64,000 nucleotides of DNA from contig JXTC01000033.1 in assembly GCA_002914845.1 (NCBI GenBank), positions 361,154 to 425,153 on the forward strand, given 5' to 3'. Shown in pieces: positions 10,182 through 21,048 of this stretch. The stretch is from Trema orientale. Lineage: Eukaryota; Streptophyta; Magnoliopsida; Rosales; Cannabaceae. Positions within the stretch are counted from its first letter, which is position 1. Each line of letters opens with the position of its first letter. The notes beneath the pieces were generated by a model. It saw only the letters and a list, made by a program, of their open reading frames with translations. It searched no databases and was not told the origin of the DNA. The translations under genes and the position numbers were made by a program.

Positions 10182-12427
10182 CAAAATTAGAATTTAAAAT
10201 TATTGTAAAAACGTTTTTTTTTTCCTTTAAAATTGTTGATTGACATCCACAAAATTAGCCGAAAGACAATCATTTAGATTAGTAAATGATCTGTAACTTC
10301 TCATGAATTCAACTGTAACGGATTTTAAACACGCAAAAATTATTTTTCTGAATTCTATCATCCGATTTCAAAATTAAAAATATTTCCTTTCAACAATTTT
10401 AACTCTAATTTTATATATACGTGGGGATCTGGTGAGATTTGATAGAAAAAACACAAATAAAATGTTTTATTTGATATAAACAAAAAGATTTTTTTGTTTT
10501 TTGGATTTTCTTTGATATTATCCCAAATAATAATAATAGGGATAATATCAAAAAAAAATCACCACTTTTAGTCTTTTATCAAAAAAACCTACGCATTTTC
10601 ACTAAGATCAAATAAAATCTTCTATTTGTGTTTTTCTATCAAATCTTATCATGTTCACATATACAGTTAAAATTATTGAAGGTGAATATTTTTAACTTTT
10701 GAAATCAAATAACTTTTGAAATAAGGATAGTAATATTAATGAAAATAATCAATCTCTTATTATTATGACTGTGAAAATTTAGTGATTATGGATCCAACTA
10801 TAGGATCTATATTCTAATAAATGTGTATTTGATATGTGAGTAATGTTTATATCTCAATTCAAATGAATATTATCACTTTTGCTAAAAATATGTTCTAAAA
10901 TTTCCAAATGACGTAAGTAGATACTGTAATGGCCAATACCAATGTATATAAGTAGTGATTTCAAATCCAAAAGTTAAGCAAAACCTAACGACTTCTCGTA
11001 AAGCAGAGTAGGATTTTTTGGGTAATAATTAAAAAGTTGAAAAATAAGTCTTCCTTACTATTTGTTTTGAAGGTAAAAATAAAATTTATTATTAAAATAA
11101 ACTAATTGCTACAATATGAGCATTACAATAAGAAACTTCTCAATGATAAAATAAACTATGAATACTGAAAAAATTAATCTTAGCACGTGTATGAGTCATT
11201 TATTTTCAGAGCGATTGATGAAGCGACAAGAATCAGCATCGCTATCTCTGAACAAAGAGCTTGTACAATCAACAGTATTGCTAGACATACAATTAGAGGA
11301 GTTTGCCATAACCACAACAATGTTGAAATCAATTTCTACCACATGGACAGTGAATCTCAGAAACACTACAAGATTCAAATCTTCATCATCTCAAAGCCAA
11401 GCACTAACCTCGAAAGACTTCGCCTTGGTGAACCGTATAGCGCCTACTTTGAATTTCTTCCAGATTTGGATTAGAGAAGATTCAGACCTAGAAGAAAAAC
11501 ACAAAACAAAAAAGAAAACTAAATAAAATAAGCGAAACCTGCACAGATCTAGAATCTGGTAGGATAATAAGACCTTCATACAAAAGAAAGGATTTCCCTC
11601 TCCAGTGAGATGGAGATCAGGATAGAAAAGCTTTTAAGAAAGAATATGGGGTATTTCAGAAAGAGAGAGAAAAAGAGTTCTCGATTTCATATAAGTCATC
11701 CTTACTATTGCTTTACTAAACTCTACATTTATATCATATGGCTCGTTCAAATTTTTTTTGAAGTCATTGGATCTTTTTCTTTGTTTGAGAACTGCTTCCC
11801 TTTTTTCGCTTCATTCCAAAGAGTAACTATGAATTCAATTACATTTTCATTAATTTAGAACATGAACCTTGCACTTCCAATTTCTAATTTGGACTTCAGA
11901 CTTTCGTTAGTTTCTGGTCTTAAGCACCATAGATATTACTGTAACATTACTCTGAATAAAGTTACAATCTAAAGCGAATCATTCCTACAAAATTAGAAAG
12001 CCGAAAAAAAGGAGAGATTATTTAGCTCTATCTTGATATAAAAAAAATGCTACGTCATGTGCATCTATTCTTATGATACACATACAATTATTATTAATTG
12101 TGGCAAATCTTGTAATAGATATATGAGAACCTCGCTTTTTTCAAATAACTAATTCATTCTAAAAATTTTAAAAATATTAGAAGGCGGATCAATAACAATA
12201 TTATTATTATAACGTTCTCTATTATATATGTGTCTAAATCAAATAATTAAAGCGCCTAGTATAGCATTATAACACAAATTACAATCGCAGTGATTCAAAG
12301 TTGATACCTAATACTTCGATACTATATTAGATAATTAATCAATTATAAAAATTAACATGTTAGGAGGCGGGTTAACAATATTATTATATTCTAATTATTT
12401 TATTGGATAATTAGGTAGGAGTGATAT
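9991..12427. other. intergenic, A/T-rich with foldback repeats
   Basis: Holds a TA microsatellite (about 10149-10178), an inverted-repeat element (10395-10675), and overlapping frames at 11158-11526 and 11187-11474 (+) and 11196-11378 (-) that match no family I recognise. Nothing here looks like an intact gene. Confidence 0.6.
10395..10675. repeat. foldback (inverted-repeat) element
   Basis: The left arm contains AGATTTGATAGAAAAA and the right arm the matching TTTTTCTATCAAATCTTA. The arms converge on ATATTATCCC / GGGATAATAT around 10520-10550. A partial copy of the right arm lies at about 10035-10130. No coding capacity; consistent with a MITE. Confidence 0.65.
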
Positions 12428-12609
12428 GAGTAACGCTAGAGACACACACAATTACATACGAAACTTATATACATTGACATGACATGTATTTTGACCACCT
12501 ATATTTTTTTCAAAATAGGACCACACCATGTACATGAATGGTTAAAATATGTGTCATGTCAATGTGTGTGAATTTTGTGTGTAATTTATATGTGTCCCCA
12601 GTATTACTC
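12428..12609. mobile_element. 182-bp MITE with long terminal inverted repeats
   Basis: Starts GAGTAACGCTAGAGACACA and ends ATATGTGTCCCCAGTATTACTC; the two halves pair over about 70 bp, including CATTGACATGACA. It is flanked by GAGTGATAT on the left and GAGGTGATAT on the right, a near-match that fits a 9-10 bp target duplication of Mutator type. Confidence 0.75.
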
Positions 12610-12838
12610 GAGGTGATATACATGCAAATTGGATGATTTGAATATTTTCTTCTGTATGCGATTTTGGAAATTAGTTATCTAAAACTGCTCAACTAATCGC
12701 AGGTTGGACCATTTTTTTGTATTTTATGAATGTTGAAAAACCATATAAATTCCCCTTAAAAAAAGACCATGTCAATTATTTGAAATTTTTAAAAATGCTA
12801 AGTCATATAAGTTCTAAATTTTTTGATTAAAATTGGAA

Positions 12839-13124
12839 GAACAACCATACTTAATAATATGTAAACACACGTAAATGTTTTTTTTTCAAACAACATATAC
12901 ACTNTGAACAACCATACTTAATAATATGTAAACACACGTAAATGATTTTTTCAAACAACATGTAAACGAAAGTATATTATATTTATATATAAGTTTTGTT
13001 AAATATTAAAATTTAAGGGAATTTTGTGATAGAGTTCCTTTTTTGAATGTATTATATTTATATATAAATTTTGTTAAATATTAAAATTTAGGGGAATTTT
13101 GTGATAGAGTTCCTTTTTTGAATG
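12839..13124. repeat. two successive tandem duplications
   Basis: A 67-bp unit starting GAACAACCATACTTAATAAT occurs at 12839 and again at 12906, with an undetermined base (12904) at the join. A 75-bp unit starting TATTATATTTATATATAA occurs at 12975-13049 and 13050-13124. The first pair, straddling an N, may partly be an assembly artefact. Confidence 0.75.
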
Positions 13125-13460
13125 TATTGGTAGAGCTTTTTTCTTTTTAAACCGTTTGATTATTTGATGGATAGATATCATTTAAAAAAATATTACAAAA
13201 AGAAAAGAATGGACTCCACAAACCATTGGATGTATTCTAATAATAGATTTAGCTCTATCAATAGATATCTACCGTAGACTTGTCCTAATATTTATAATAA
13301 ACTATGTTAGAAACAGAATAAAATTTCATGAGATTATTATCTAATTATAAACCAAATATCAACTTCGATATATTAAAACTGTGTAAATATATATATATAT
13401 ATATTTAGGGTTGTATGGTGTTTTTTCTTTCACAAATATTTAATTCAGAACTATTGAAAA

Positions 13461-13732
13461 ATTTAGAATTTTGTTTTATAATTGATTCAGCGGCGTAGGT
13501 TAGTAGTCTTTTGTTCACCCCAAATGAGGTTTTTTTTCCTCTTCCTTTTGAGAAGAGATCAAATTTCTAACTTAGTACCCTAATGGTTAATAACTCAAAG
13601 CAACCCAAAAAATTTAGAATTCAGTTTTATAATTGGTCTAGTAGTGTGGGTTTGTAGACCTTTTTTTCACCCCAAATGAGGATTTTTTTTTTTTCCCCTT
13701 TCCTTTGAGAAGAGATTGAATTTCGAACTTAG
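13461..13732. repeat. direct repeat pair
   Basis: About 110 bp is repeated with period near 155 bp: each copy has TTTTATAATTG, then CACCCCAAATGAGG, a T-run, and TTTGAGAAGAGAT. The copies differ by several substitutions. Non-coding. Confidence 0.65.
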
Positions 13733-13734
13733 GT

Positions 13735-14800
13735 CATATTTGGTTGGGAGTAATGGAATAGAATGGAATGGAAACAATCCCAAAATGACCCAATTTCATT
13801 GTTTAGTTTGAAAAATCAAATAGGAAAAGCTTTTCCATTGGAATGAAATGTGGTGGAATTCTATTCCACCCAAGATTGGGTGGAATAAGGTGGAATGGAA
13901 TGGAATATCATTTAATTAATAAAAAAATAAATAATTAAATAAAATAAAGTAAAATAATGCTAAATGTAAAATAATTTAATAAAATAATAATTTAATTAAT
14001 AAAATAATTTAATTAAACAATAATATAAAATAAAATAATGCTAAATGTAAAATAATTTAATAAAATAATACTTTAATTAATAAAAAATAATTTAATAAAT
14101 TAAAATAATGCTAAATGTAAAAAAATTAATAAAATAATACTTTAATTAATAAAAAATAATTTAATAAATTTTAATAAAATAATAATTTAATTAATAATAA
14201 TTAATAAAATAATTTAAAAATAATAAGATAAAATAAAATAATGCTATATGAAAAATAATTTAACAAAATAATAATTTAATTTAATGAAATAATTTAATGA
14301 AATAATAAAATAAAATAAAATAATGCTAAATGTAAAATAATTTAATAAAATAATAATTTAATTAATAAAATAAAATAAAATAATGATAAATGTTAAATAA
14401 CTTAATTTATAAAAAATAATTAATCAAATAATTTAAAAAATAATAAAATAAAATTATGCTAAATGCAAAATAATTTAATAAATAATTTAATTAATAATAT
14501 AATTTAATTATAAATATAAAATAATTTAATTAATATAAAATAATTAATGACATAATTTAATAAAACAAAATAATGCTAAATGTAAAATAATTTAATGAAA
14601 TAATTGAATGCTAAATATAATTTAAAATAATTAAAATGAAGAGTATTTTTGTCATTATACAGCTAATAATATTCCTTTTCACAGTTAACCAAACATAAGA
14701 ATGTCCATTCAGCTATTGATTCCACCACTTCAACCAAACAACATAATTACATTTCCATTCTTTTCCATTCCATTGCAGAAAGAGGAGCCGAAACTGACCA
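13735..14800. repeat. A/T minisatellite between GGAATGG-rich ends
   Basis: About 13915-14640 is a degenerate tandem array of a roughly 50-70 bp unit containing AATGCTAAATGTAAAATAAT and repeated TTTAATTAAT. On the left are TTTGGTTGGG and repeated GGAATGGAA words; on the right AACCAAACA and CCATTCCATT, roughly inverted copies. This looks like a transposon-derived element with an expanded centre. No coding capacity. Confidence 0.6.
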
Positions 14801-14999
14801 AGAGAAGTGACCCAATTTCTAGGGGAAAGATAATAATTTATTTTGTGGATGTGTCTTAGATAATTTTTTTTGTTATTCATATCTAGTTTTTACTTTTATT
14901 TTGTTGTATTGGCATAATTATCATCTTCTCTATAATTATCTATTTAGCATACTTTTTAGTGAAGTTCAGTTCATTAAATAAATAACTTATTAACTATCC

Positions 15000-16010
15000 T
15001 AGGTCAAAAATGACTTGACCTTATGTCAAGTATTACTTGACCCCATATCAATTATTACTTGACCCTAGGTCAAGTTGACAAGTAAAACTTGATCTAGGGT
15101 CAAGAACAACTTTATGGGCTTTGAAATAATAGTCTCTAGAGTTACCTTAGGTCAGATTATTTTTTACTATAGTTCAAATTGTTTTGTACTTCCTCTCAAG
15201 TTACTTAATTTCATGCCAAATTATTTTTGAGAAAATATATAAATTTAAGAACACATTACATATAACATCGCGATCAAGTTTCATATCAAACTACATTTAG
15301 GTACTAATGTTATGACCCCTACTGAAAATGTTGCTGACTCTAAGTTAATCACTTATTTCTCTTAAGTCAATTATTTTTAGCCTAGGGTCAAGAACATCTT
15401 AACCCTAAGTCAATCATTTCTTGGCCCGAAAGCAATAAAAACTTAACTCTAAACTAATAACTTCTTAAACCTAAATCAAGAACTAAGTCAAAAAAATTCA
15501 TCACTTGTAGTCAGGAAGTTCTTGACCCCAAATCAATGAACTTTTGACACTATGTCAGGAACTTCTTGACCCTAAGTCAAGAACTTCCTGACTCAAAGTC
15601 AAGAACATCCTAACCACAAGTGAAAAATAGCTAAAATTTAGTGTTAGTACTGATTTGGTTGTTGGGATTTCTTTCACACCGTAATCTTCGAATTTATCCT
15701 AACTAAGTCTGAATTAAATGAATTTCACATAAATAGTCTTATTGGTGAAAAGATCATTTTTCATATCCACAAAATAACTCAAAAACCATATCCTCAGAAT
15801 AATGTCTTCCATGATATATAAATTAATACATTTAATAAATGAAGAAAAAATGACTTCAAAATGATGATGTGTTGTTCAGAATATTTTGAATACAAGCCAA
15901 GATTAAATTGACCTCAAAGGTCAGTATTATATTGATCAAAAGTTAAGATGATTTTGACCTAAGGTTAAGTTAGTCTTGACCATACATCAAGATCAGTTTG
16001 ACCTATAGCA
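15000..16010. repeat. degenerate short repeat dense in W-box cores
   Basis: Words such as CTTGACCCTAGGTCAAG and CCTAAGTCAAGAACTTC recur on both strands. By eye I count about 18 copies of TTGACC/TTGACT or their complements, the core bound by WRKY factors. No gene starts within 5 kb, so a decayed minisatellite is likelier than an enhancer. Confidence 0.6.
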
Positions 16011-16255
16011 TAACAACGAGATCTATAAGACACTAAGAAGACGATAAATACACCAAAATATAGAATTTTTAGCTCATTATTACCCATATTAGTATTATAG
16101 TCCTCCTTCAAACATCACTAACTCATTATCAACCATAAAAAATAATTCTTGAAAAAAATTTATTTATTTACCTTCAAAATTCTAAAAACTCTCCACCTAT
16201 CAATGCCAAACTTCTTTCTAGCTGAGGTTTTTAATAAAAGACTGTTAAGAAAGAA

Positions 16256-16302
16256 AGAAAGAGAGAGATGGAGAGAGAGAGTGTGTGTGTGTGTGAGACT
16301 AT
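16256..16302. repeat. GA/GT microsatellite
   Basis: GAAA, GA and GT runs in succession. Simple sequence with no coding role. Confidence 0.85.
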
Positions 16303-16700
16303 CCAAACTTTCATATTATTCATGAGATAGAGAGATTAATCAAGCAAGAAAGGAAAAAGTAGTTTCATGTTTTTCATGAGATGGAAACCAAGCTCTGTTT
16401 TAGAGAGAGAACTGAGAAGAAGAAGTGAGAGAAAGAGAGAAAAAACGAAAAATAGAAAGGAAAGGAGGAAAAACTGTAGCAAAATGAAATGACATCAATT
16501 TAATGCTCCCACCTAATAAGTCCTCACTTTTGGCCAAGGGCAGATTAGAAATCCCATTTTTTTCTCTCTCTACCTAATCTTAAGTTTTAGTCCCAAAAAA
16601 GTCAGTATATAAACATAGTCCTAAAAAAGAAAAAATGACACCAAACAGTCCTATCCATGTCCTTTTCTCTTCTAATAAATGGAGGGAGTTGTCATTAATT

Positions 16701-17079
16701 GGGAAAATTAGGCTTCTATGGTATTTTTAGAATTTTTTTTGAAAAATATAGTGAGCGGTAGTTTTTTAGATCTGGTATAGTTTTTATTAGAAAAACACTA
16801 TTTTTAAAAAAACTATTGAGAAAAATACCATTTTCTAAAATAATAACTAATAACCGATAACCATTTTTTAGAAACTAGTAACCAAAGATATTTATAACTG
16901 GTATATACTTTTCAGAAACTAGTAACTAGTAACTATTTTAAAAATAGTATTTTTCTAAAAACTTTTTTAAAAGTGATATTTTTCTAATAATAACCGTACA
17001 TAAATTTGAAAAAAAAAAATTGACATCCGTATTTTTGTAATTCTTTTGATTTTTTTATAGATAAAAGTGTTAAAAACGC
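16701..17079 (+). mobile_element. foldback Mutator-like MITE, copy 2, with perfect 9-bp TSD
   Basis: 379 bp starting GGGAAAATTAGG and ending GTGTTAAAAACGC, flanked by identical TCATTAATT at 16692-16700 and 17080-17088. Internal arms contain GTTTTTATTAGAAAAA and TATTTTTCTAATAATAACC, and the centre has repeated AACTAGTAACTA words. Same family and orientation as 1758-2181. The 9-bp duplication is the Mutator-superfamily hallmark. Confidence 0.85.
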
Positions 17080-17169
17080 TCATTAATTGAGGATTGAGCA
17101 AAAATACCCCACTTTTGAAGGTATAGTTTAGTAGATTCCCTTTTTGATTTCATTAACAAATATATCCCA

Positions 17170-17860
17170 TTTTTAACATTAATGATTTATGTTTACCATT
17201 ATATCCTTAGTAAATTATTTATTTACCAATATTAAGAGGTGGTATATAATTTATTTATCATGACTTTAAAAATTTATCACTTATAGACAGTAGCATATTT
17301 ACTATTATACCCCTAATAAATTACTTATTTACTACTATTAAAACATGGTAAATAATTTATTTACCATGACTTAAAAGTTTTTTACTACTTATAGACGATA
17401 ATATATTTACCATTATACACGTAATTCACCACTATGAAGATGTGGTATATAATTTATTTACCATGATAAAAAAAATTTATCACTTATAGACGGTAGCATA
17501 TTTACCATTATACCCTACTAAATTACTCATTTACCACTATTTATTTACTTATTTATTTACCATAACTTCAAAAAATTTTACCAATGATACACATTGACAT
17601 ATTTACGATTTTACTCATGTAAATTATTTATTTTTTATTTTGAGTGTATGTAAATTATTTATTTACTACTATCATAAAGTAGTATATTATTTATTTACCA
17701 TTATCATAAAGTAGAATATTATTTATTTACCACAAACTTAAAAAACCAGTTATTTACCATTGATATACGGTGGTATATCTATCATTATACCTGTAAAATT
17801 TATTATTTACTTATATTATAAAAGTGTTATATCACTTATTTACCATAAGCTAAAAATATC
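17170..17860. repeat. degenerate tandem array, unit about 110-115 bp
   Basis: Each unit carries TTATTTACCA, an ACCATTATACC word, TGGTATATAATTTATTTA and CACTTATAGAC in the same order, with length and base variation between units. Probably expansion inside the Mutator-like element. Confidence 0.65.
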
Positions 17861-17889
17861 ACTCAATTTTTGCGAAGAAAATATTTCTT

Positions 17890-18430
17890 CTTCTCAAATT
17901 CTCATTCTTGTTAAATTTAGTTGACATCTTTTCGCCTAAGTCCCATCAATGGAAAGCTTCCCCTTCACTCCCTCTCTTCCCGCTCCACCCCTCCCCACAA
18001 CCAACCATTTCTAAATCCCAACACTCCATTCCCTCTCGCTCCTCCATCTTCACCCTCCGATCATTATCATTGTCATCCACACTCCTCTTCTCCACAACCA
18101 AGCCTATCGCCTTCTCTCCTATCCACAAAACCAATTTTCCAAATTCATGCTTTTTTTTATTTTTTGCTCTAATTTCCAGATCCAAGCTTCTTTTATGGTC
18201 TCACAACCCCATAAGCCGTCTGCCGCTACGGCTCTGGCGTTAGTTCAGGGTGTGAAGCCCCATTCCTTTGATACTTAGAGTCGCCATTGGAGTCGTGGTC
18301 AGGTTCTTCATCTCCAAACCAATCAAAGTGACCCAGCAAGCAAAGCAACTGCTCATGATTTTCCTCTCCAAACCCGTTGCCAATTGGGACTGGTGTTTTT
18401 GGGTTGACAATGTCCATTGTGATTAAAGGT
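17890..18430. pseudogene. possible captured gene fragment inside the Mutator-like element
   Basis: Base composition rises sharply against its A/T-rich surroundings. Open frames exist on both strands: 17908-18243 (+, 111 aa, rich in S, P, L) and 18226-18477 (-, 83 aa, with acidic stretches such as DWFGDEEPDHDSN). I recognise neither. Position between transposon ends suggests a Pack-MULE cargo, which is an inference from composition and context only. Confidence 0.4.
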
Positions 18431-18720
18431 GGCAAAATGGGCAGTCCGACCTGGCCCGGCCTGGCCTGGGATTTCAAAAATTGAGCCCGGCCCGGCCCAT
18501 AGGCCCGGACGGGCTCGTAAGCAGGCCGAAACAGGCCGGCCCGTACCGGCCCGTTCTTAGCCTAAATTTGTAAAAAAATTTAAAAATAAGTTTATTATTT
18601 ATATAATTAGTTAAAATTANGGCCTAGATATCTAGGCCCGGCCCGTACTAATGCGGGCCGGGCCGGGCCGTGGGCCACTATGACGGGCCGCGGACCGGCC
18701 CCTTTGGCCCGGCAGTAGTG
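18430..18720. repeat. GGCCCGG-rich palindromic insert
   Basis: Dense GGCCCGGCCC and GGGCCGGGCC words form two complementary arms around an A/T core near 18560-18620. The entry GGTGGCAAAATGGGC resembles the beginnings of widespread plant MITEs with GGCCCG cores. Non-coding; contains the N at 18620. Confidence 0.6.
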
Positions 18721-18882
18721 TTCAATTTAATATTTCAGATGAAATAAGGGTAGAATGGTAAAAGCAACTCAAAGAAATTTAAAAAAGGGTTTTCTTTTTT
18801 ATGGTGAGAAGGGATATAAATGGGATATAGACTTACATTTGATGTCAAAAAGGGACATACAATATAGTTTCCCTCATTAATT

Positions 18883-21048
18883 TGCAAAATAGGTAAGGAA
18901 ATGGAGAAACAGGAGTTCCAAAATGATTTTTTGAATGACTTTTTTTAGATGTTACTTTCTCAATAATTTCTTAATAAAGAAGTTTAAAGTTTCATTTGCA
19001 TACAGTTGGTTTTTAATATGAATGCATGGCAACTTTTTTTGAGGTAAAAATGAAGAATTTTTATAACAAATAGTCTTTTTTTTTTCTACTTCATTTTAAT
19101 AAATGGCCTTTTTTTAAAAAAAAAAAATTCTTTGCTAAATGAAAGTTTATCACAATATATCAATTTTATATTAAATATTTTATTATATAATTTTCTTATG
19201 ATAAGTATATTTGGTATAATGTTTGAAGAATGGACCCAAAATTTGGCTATTTTGCCTAAGCCCCTTTATAAATAACAATGAAATTATTTCTTCTACCTAA
19301 AGTTAGTCTAATGACTTTGAATTATAATTCCAAACATCATCCATTCACATAGATTTAGAGGGAAAATCACTTCTTCAAGAATTATCAAAAAGAATATAAT
19401 CTTGTTACAATTTACAAATGATTTCGGGGTTGATTTAGAATTCTAACAATAGGAGGTCAAAGCAAGGACGAATCCAAAAATATAGAGACAAAAAAAAAAA
19501 AAAAATTATCCCTTTAAATTTTTTCTTTTCCCGAAGGATTATTACTTTCTATTTTAGCATTAGAGGTTAAAATGATAATATTTTATGACGAAACCTGCAA
19601 TTAGGTCACCCATCATGAAGTACACCAGAGGTTAGAGAAAGTAGTAGATTTGCATAAGCTGTGATGCACAAAAGGGCAAAAGTTGCATGGTTGTCAAGAA
19701 TAATGATGCAATTATAGCTAGATTTTGCAATAGGTAGCTGTTGTGGCCCTGGGGCTGCTGAAACATTAGAAGCAACTTGACAAATCATTAGATATTGATC
19801 TTACAGCTCTTATATACCCGTGCTTATAGGAATATCTGACCGTACATGTTTCTATGACCCAATTAAAATCCAACCCAAACAACATGCAAAATTATATAAA
19901 GTTAGTTTATTAAAATTTGATATATTAGCCTTATTTTATTAGAAATACTGTGAAATCTCTATAAATTAATACTATTGGGATTAAGAAAAATAATTACATA
20001 AAAATTATTATTTCAGAGTTATTTATTTATCAATAAATAAATAATTTATTAATTTATCGATAAATTAATATTTATTAATTTAAAAGAGTTTTATGATTTT
20101 GATACTTGTTCTTGTATCGATATTTTTTTAAACTAAAATGTGTTATACATATATGACTTATAAATTAAAAACAAATAACAAATATAGCCAAAAGATAATA
20201 TGTAAGCATATATAAGAGCTCAAAGATTATATATATATATATATATATTATTGTTTGTAGATAAATGGTAAACCAAAAATTAATGTCGATTGTACAAAAA
20301 AAAGTTAGTAAGTAAATAAATATAACCTTAAAATTTAATACATTATAAGATATAGTATTTAAAGATGTTCAACGTACATTAAACATAATCTATATAAAAA
20401 GTCATCAATTTTACTTTGAGATTCCAAATTATTATATATTTTAATCTTATCCCTCAATGTCATCTAATTGGGAGGAGTGAAAAAATCTACATCGATTAAT
20501 GACATGGGGAGAGTATTGTGTGAGAATAAAATAAACATTCTTTTGCTTGAAAAAATATAAATTGAAACAATGAATTTAATAAACGTTAATCATCTCTCTA
20601 TCAGCCAATTAATCATATAAAATACTACTCTTAAAAGCTCAGCAAAATCTTTGTCAAATCGGATGAGATAATTTAATGTTAAAAAGTTCAATTTAGGTAC
20701 AAAGAAAAATCAGATGAATTTAGATGCATATATTTTGAAAGAAAAATATAATAAAAAAAAATAAAAGTTGTTAAGGAAAAAAAACCATTAAGACTATGGA
20801 CGTTTATGTGTTATTTTTTTTTTATATATTTAATTAGTTATTAATTTATACATTCATTAGCCCTAAAGGAATCCTAAAAACAATTATTATCTTATACATT
20901 TAGTGAAATTATTAATTTACTACATAGATCCGAATTGGGACCAAGATTTTATTATTTAATCGAAGTTATTAATTTATCAAACTTTCATTTATCAATGTTT
21001 CTTTATTAAAAAAAAATATTAATTAGTCAAATGCTATTAGATTAGGGA
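18883..21048. other. intergenic, no gene seen
   Basis: A/T-rich sequence with homopolymers and a TA microsatellite (about 20229-20248). The 60-aa frame at 19606-19788 (-) has no recognisable features. Confidence 0.6.

Larger units (their letters stand above)
17089..18873. mobile_element. second Mutator-like element sharing the same 9-bp target
   Basis: Lies between TCATTAATT at 17080-17088 and another at 18874-18882. The ends are imperfect inverted repeats: CCCTTTTTGATTTCATT then TATATCCCATTTTT on the left pairs with AAATGGGATATA then TGATGTCAAAAAGGGA on the right. The interior holds a tandem array (about 17170-17860), a more G/C-rich segment that may be a captured gene piece (17890-18430) and a GGCCCGG-rich insert (18430-18720). 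No transposase frame is visible, so it is non-autonomous. Confidence 0.65.

Noticed and set aside
11158-11526. 122-aa and 95-aa frames considered as a retroelement remnant
   Set aside because: No motif of gag, reverse transcriptase, RNase H or integrase could be identified.
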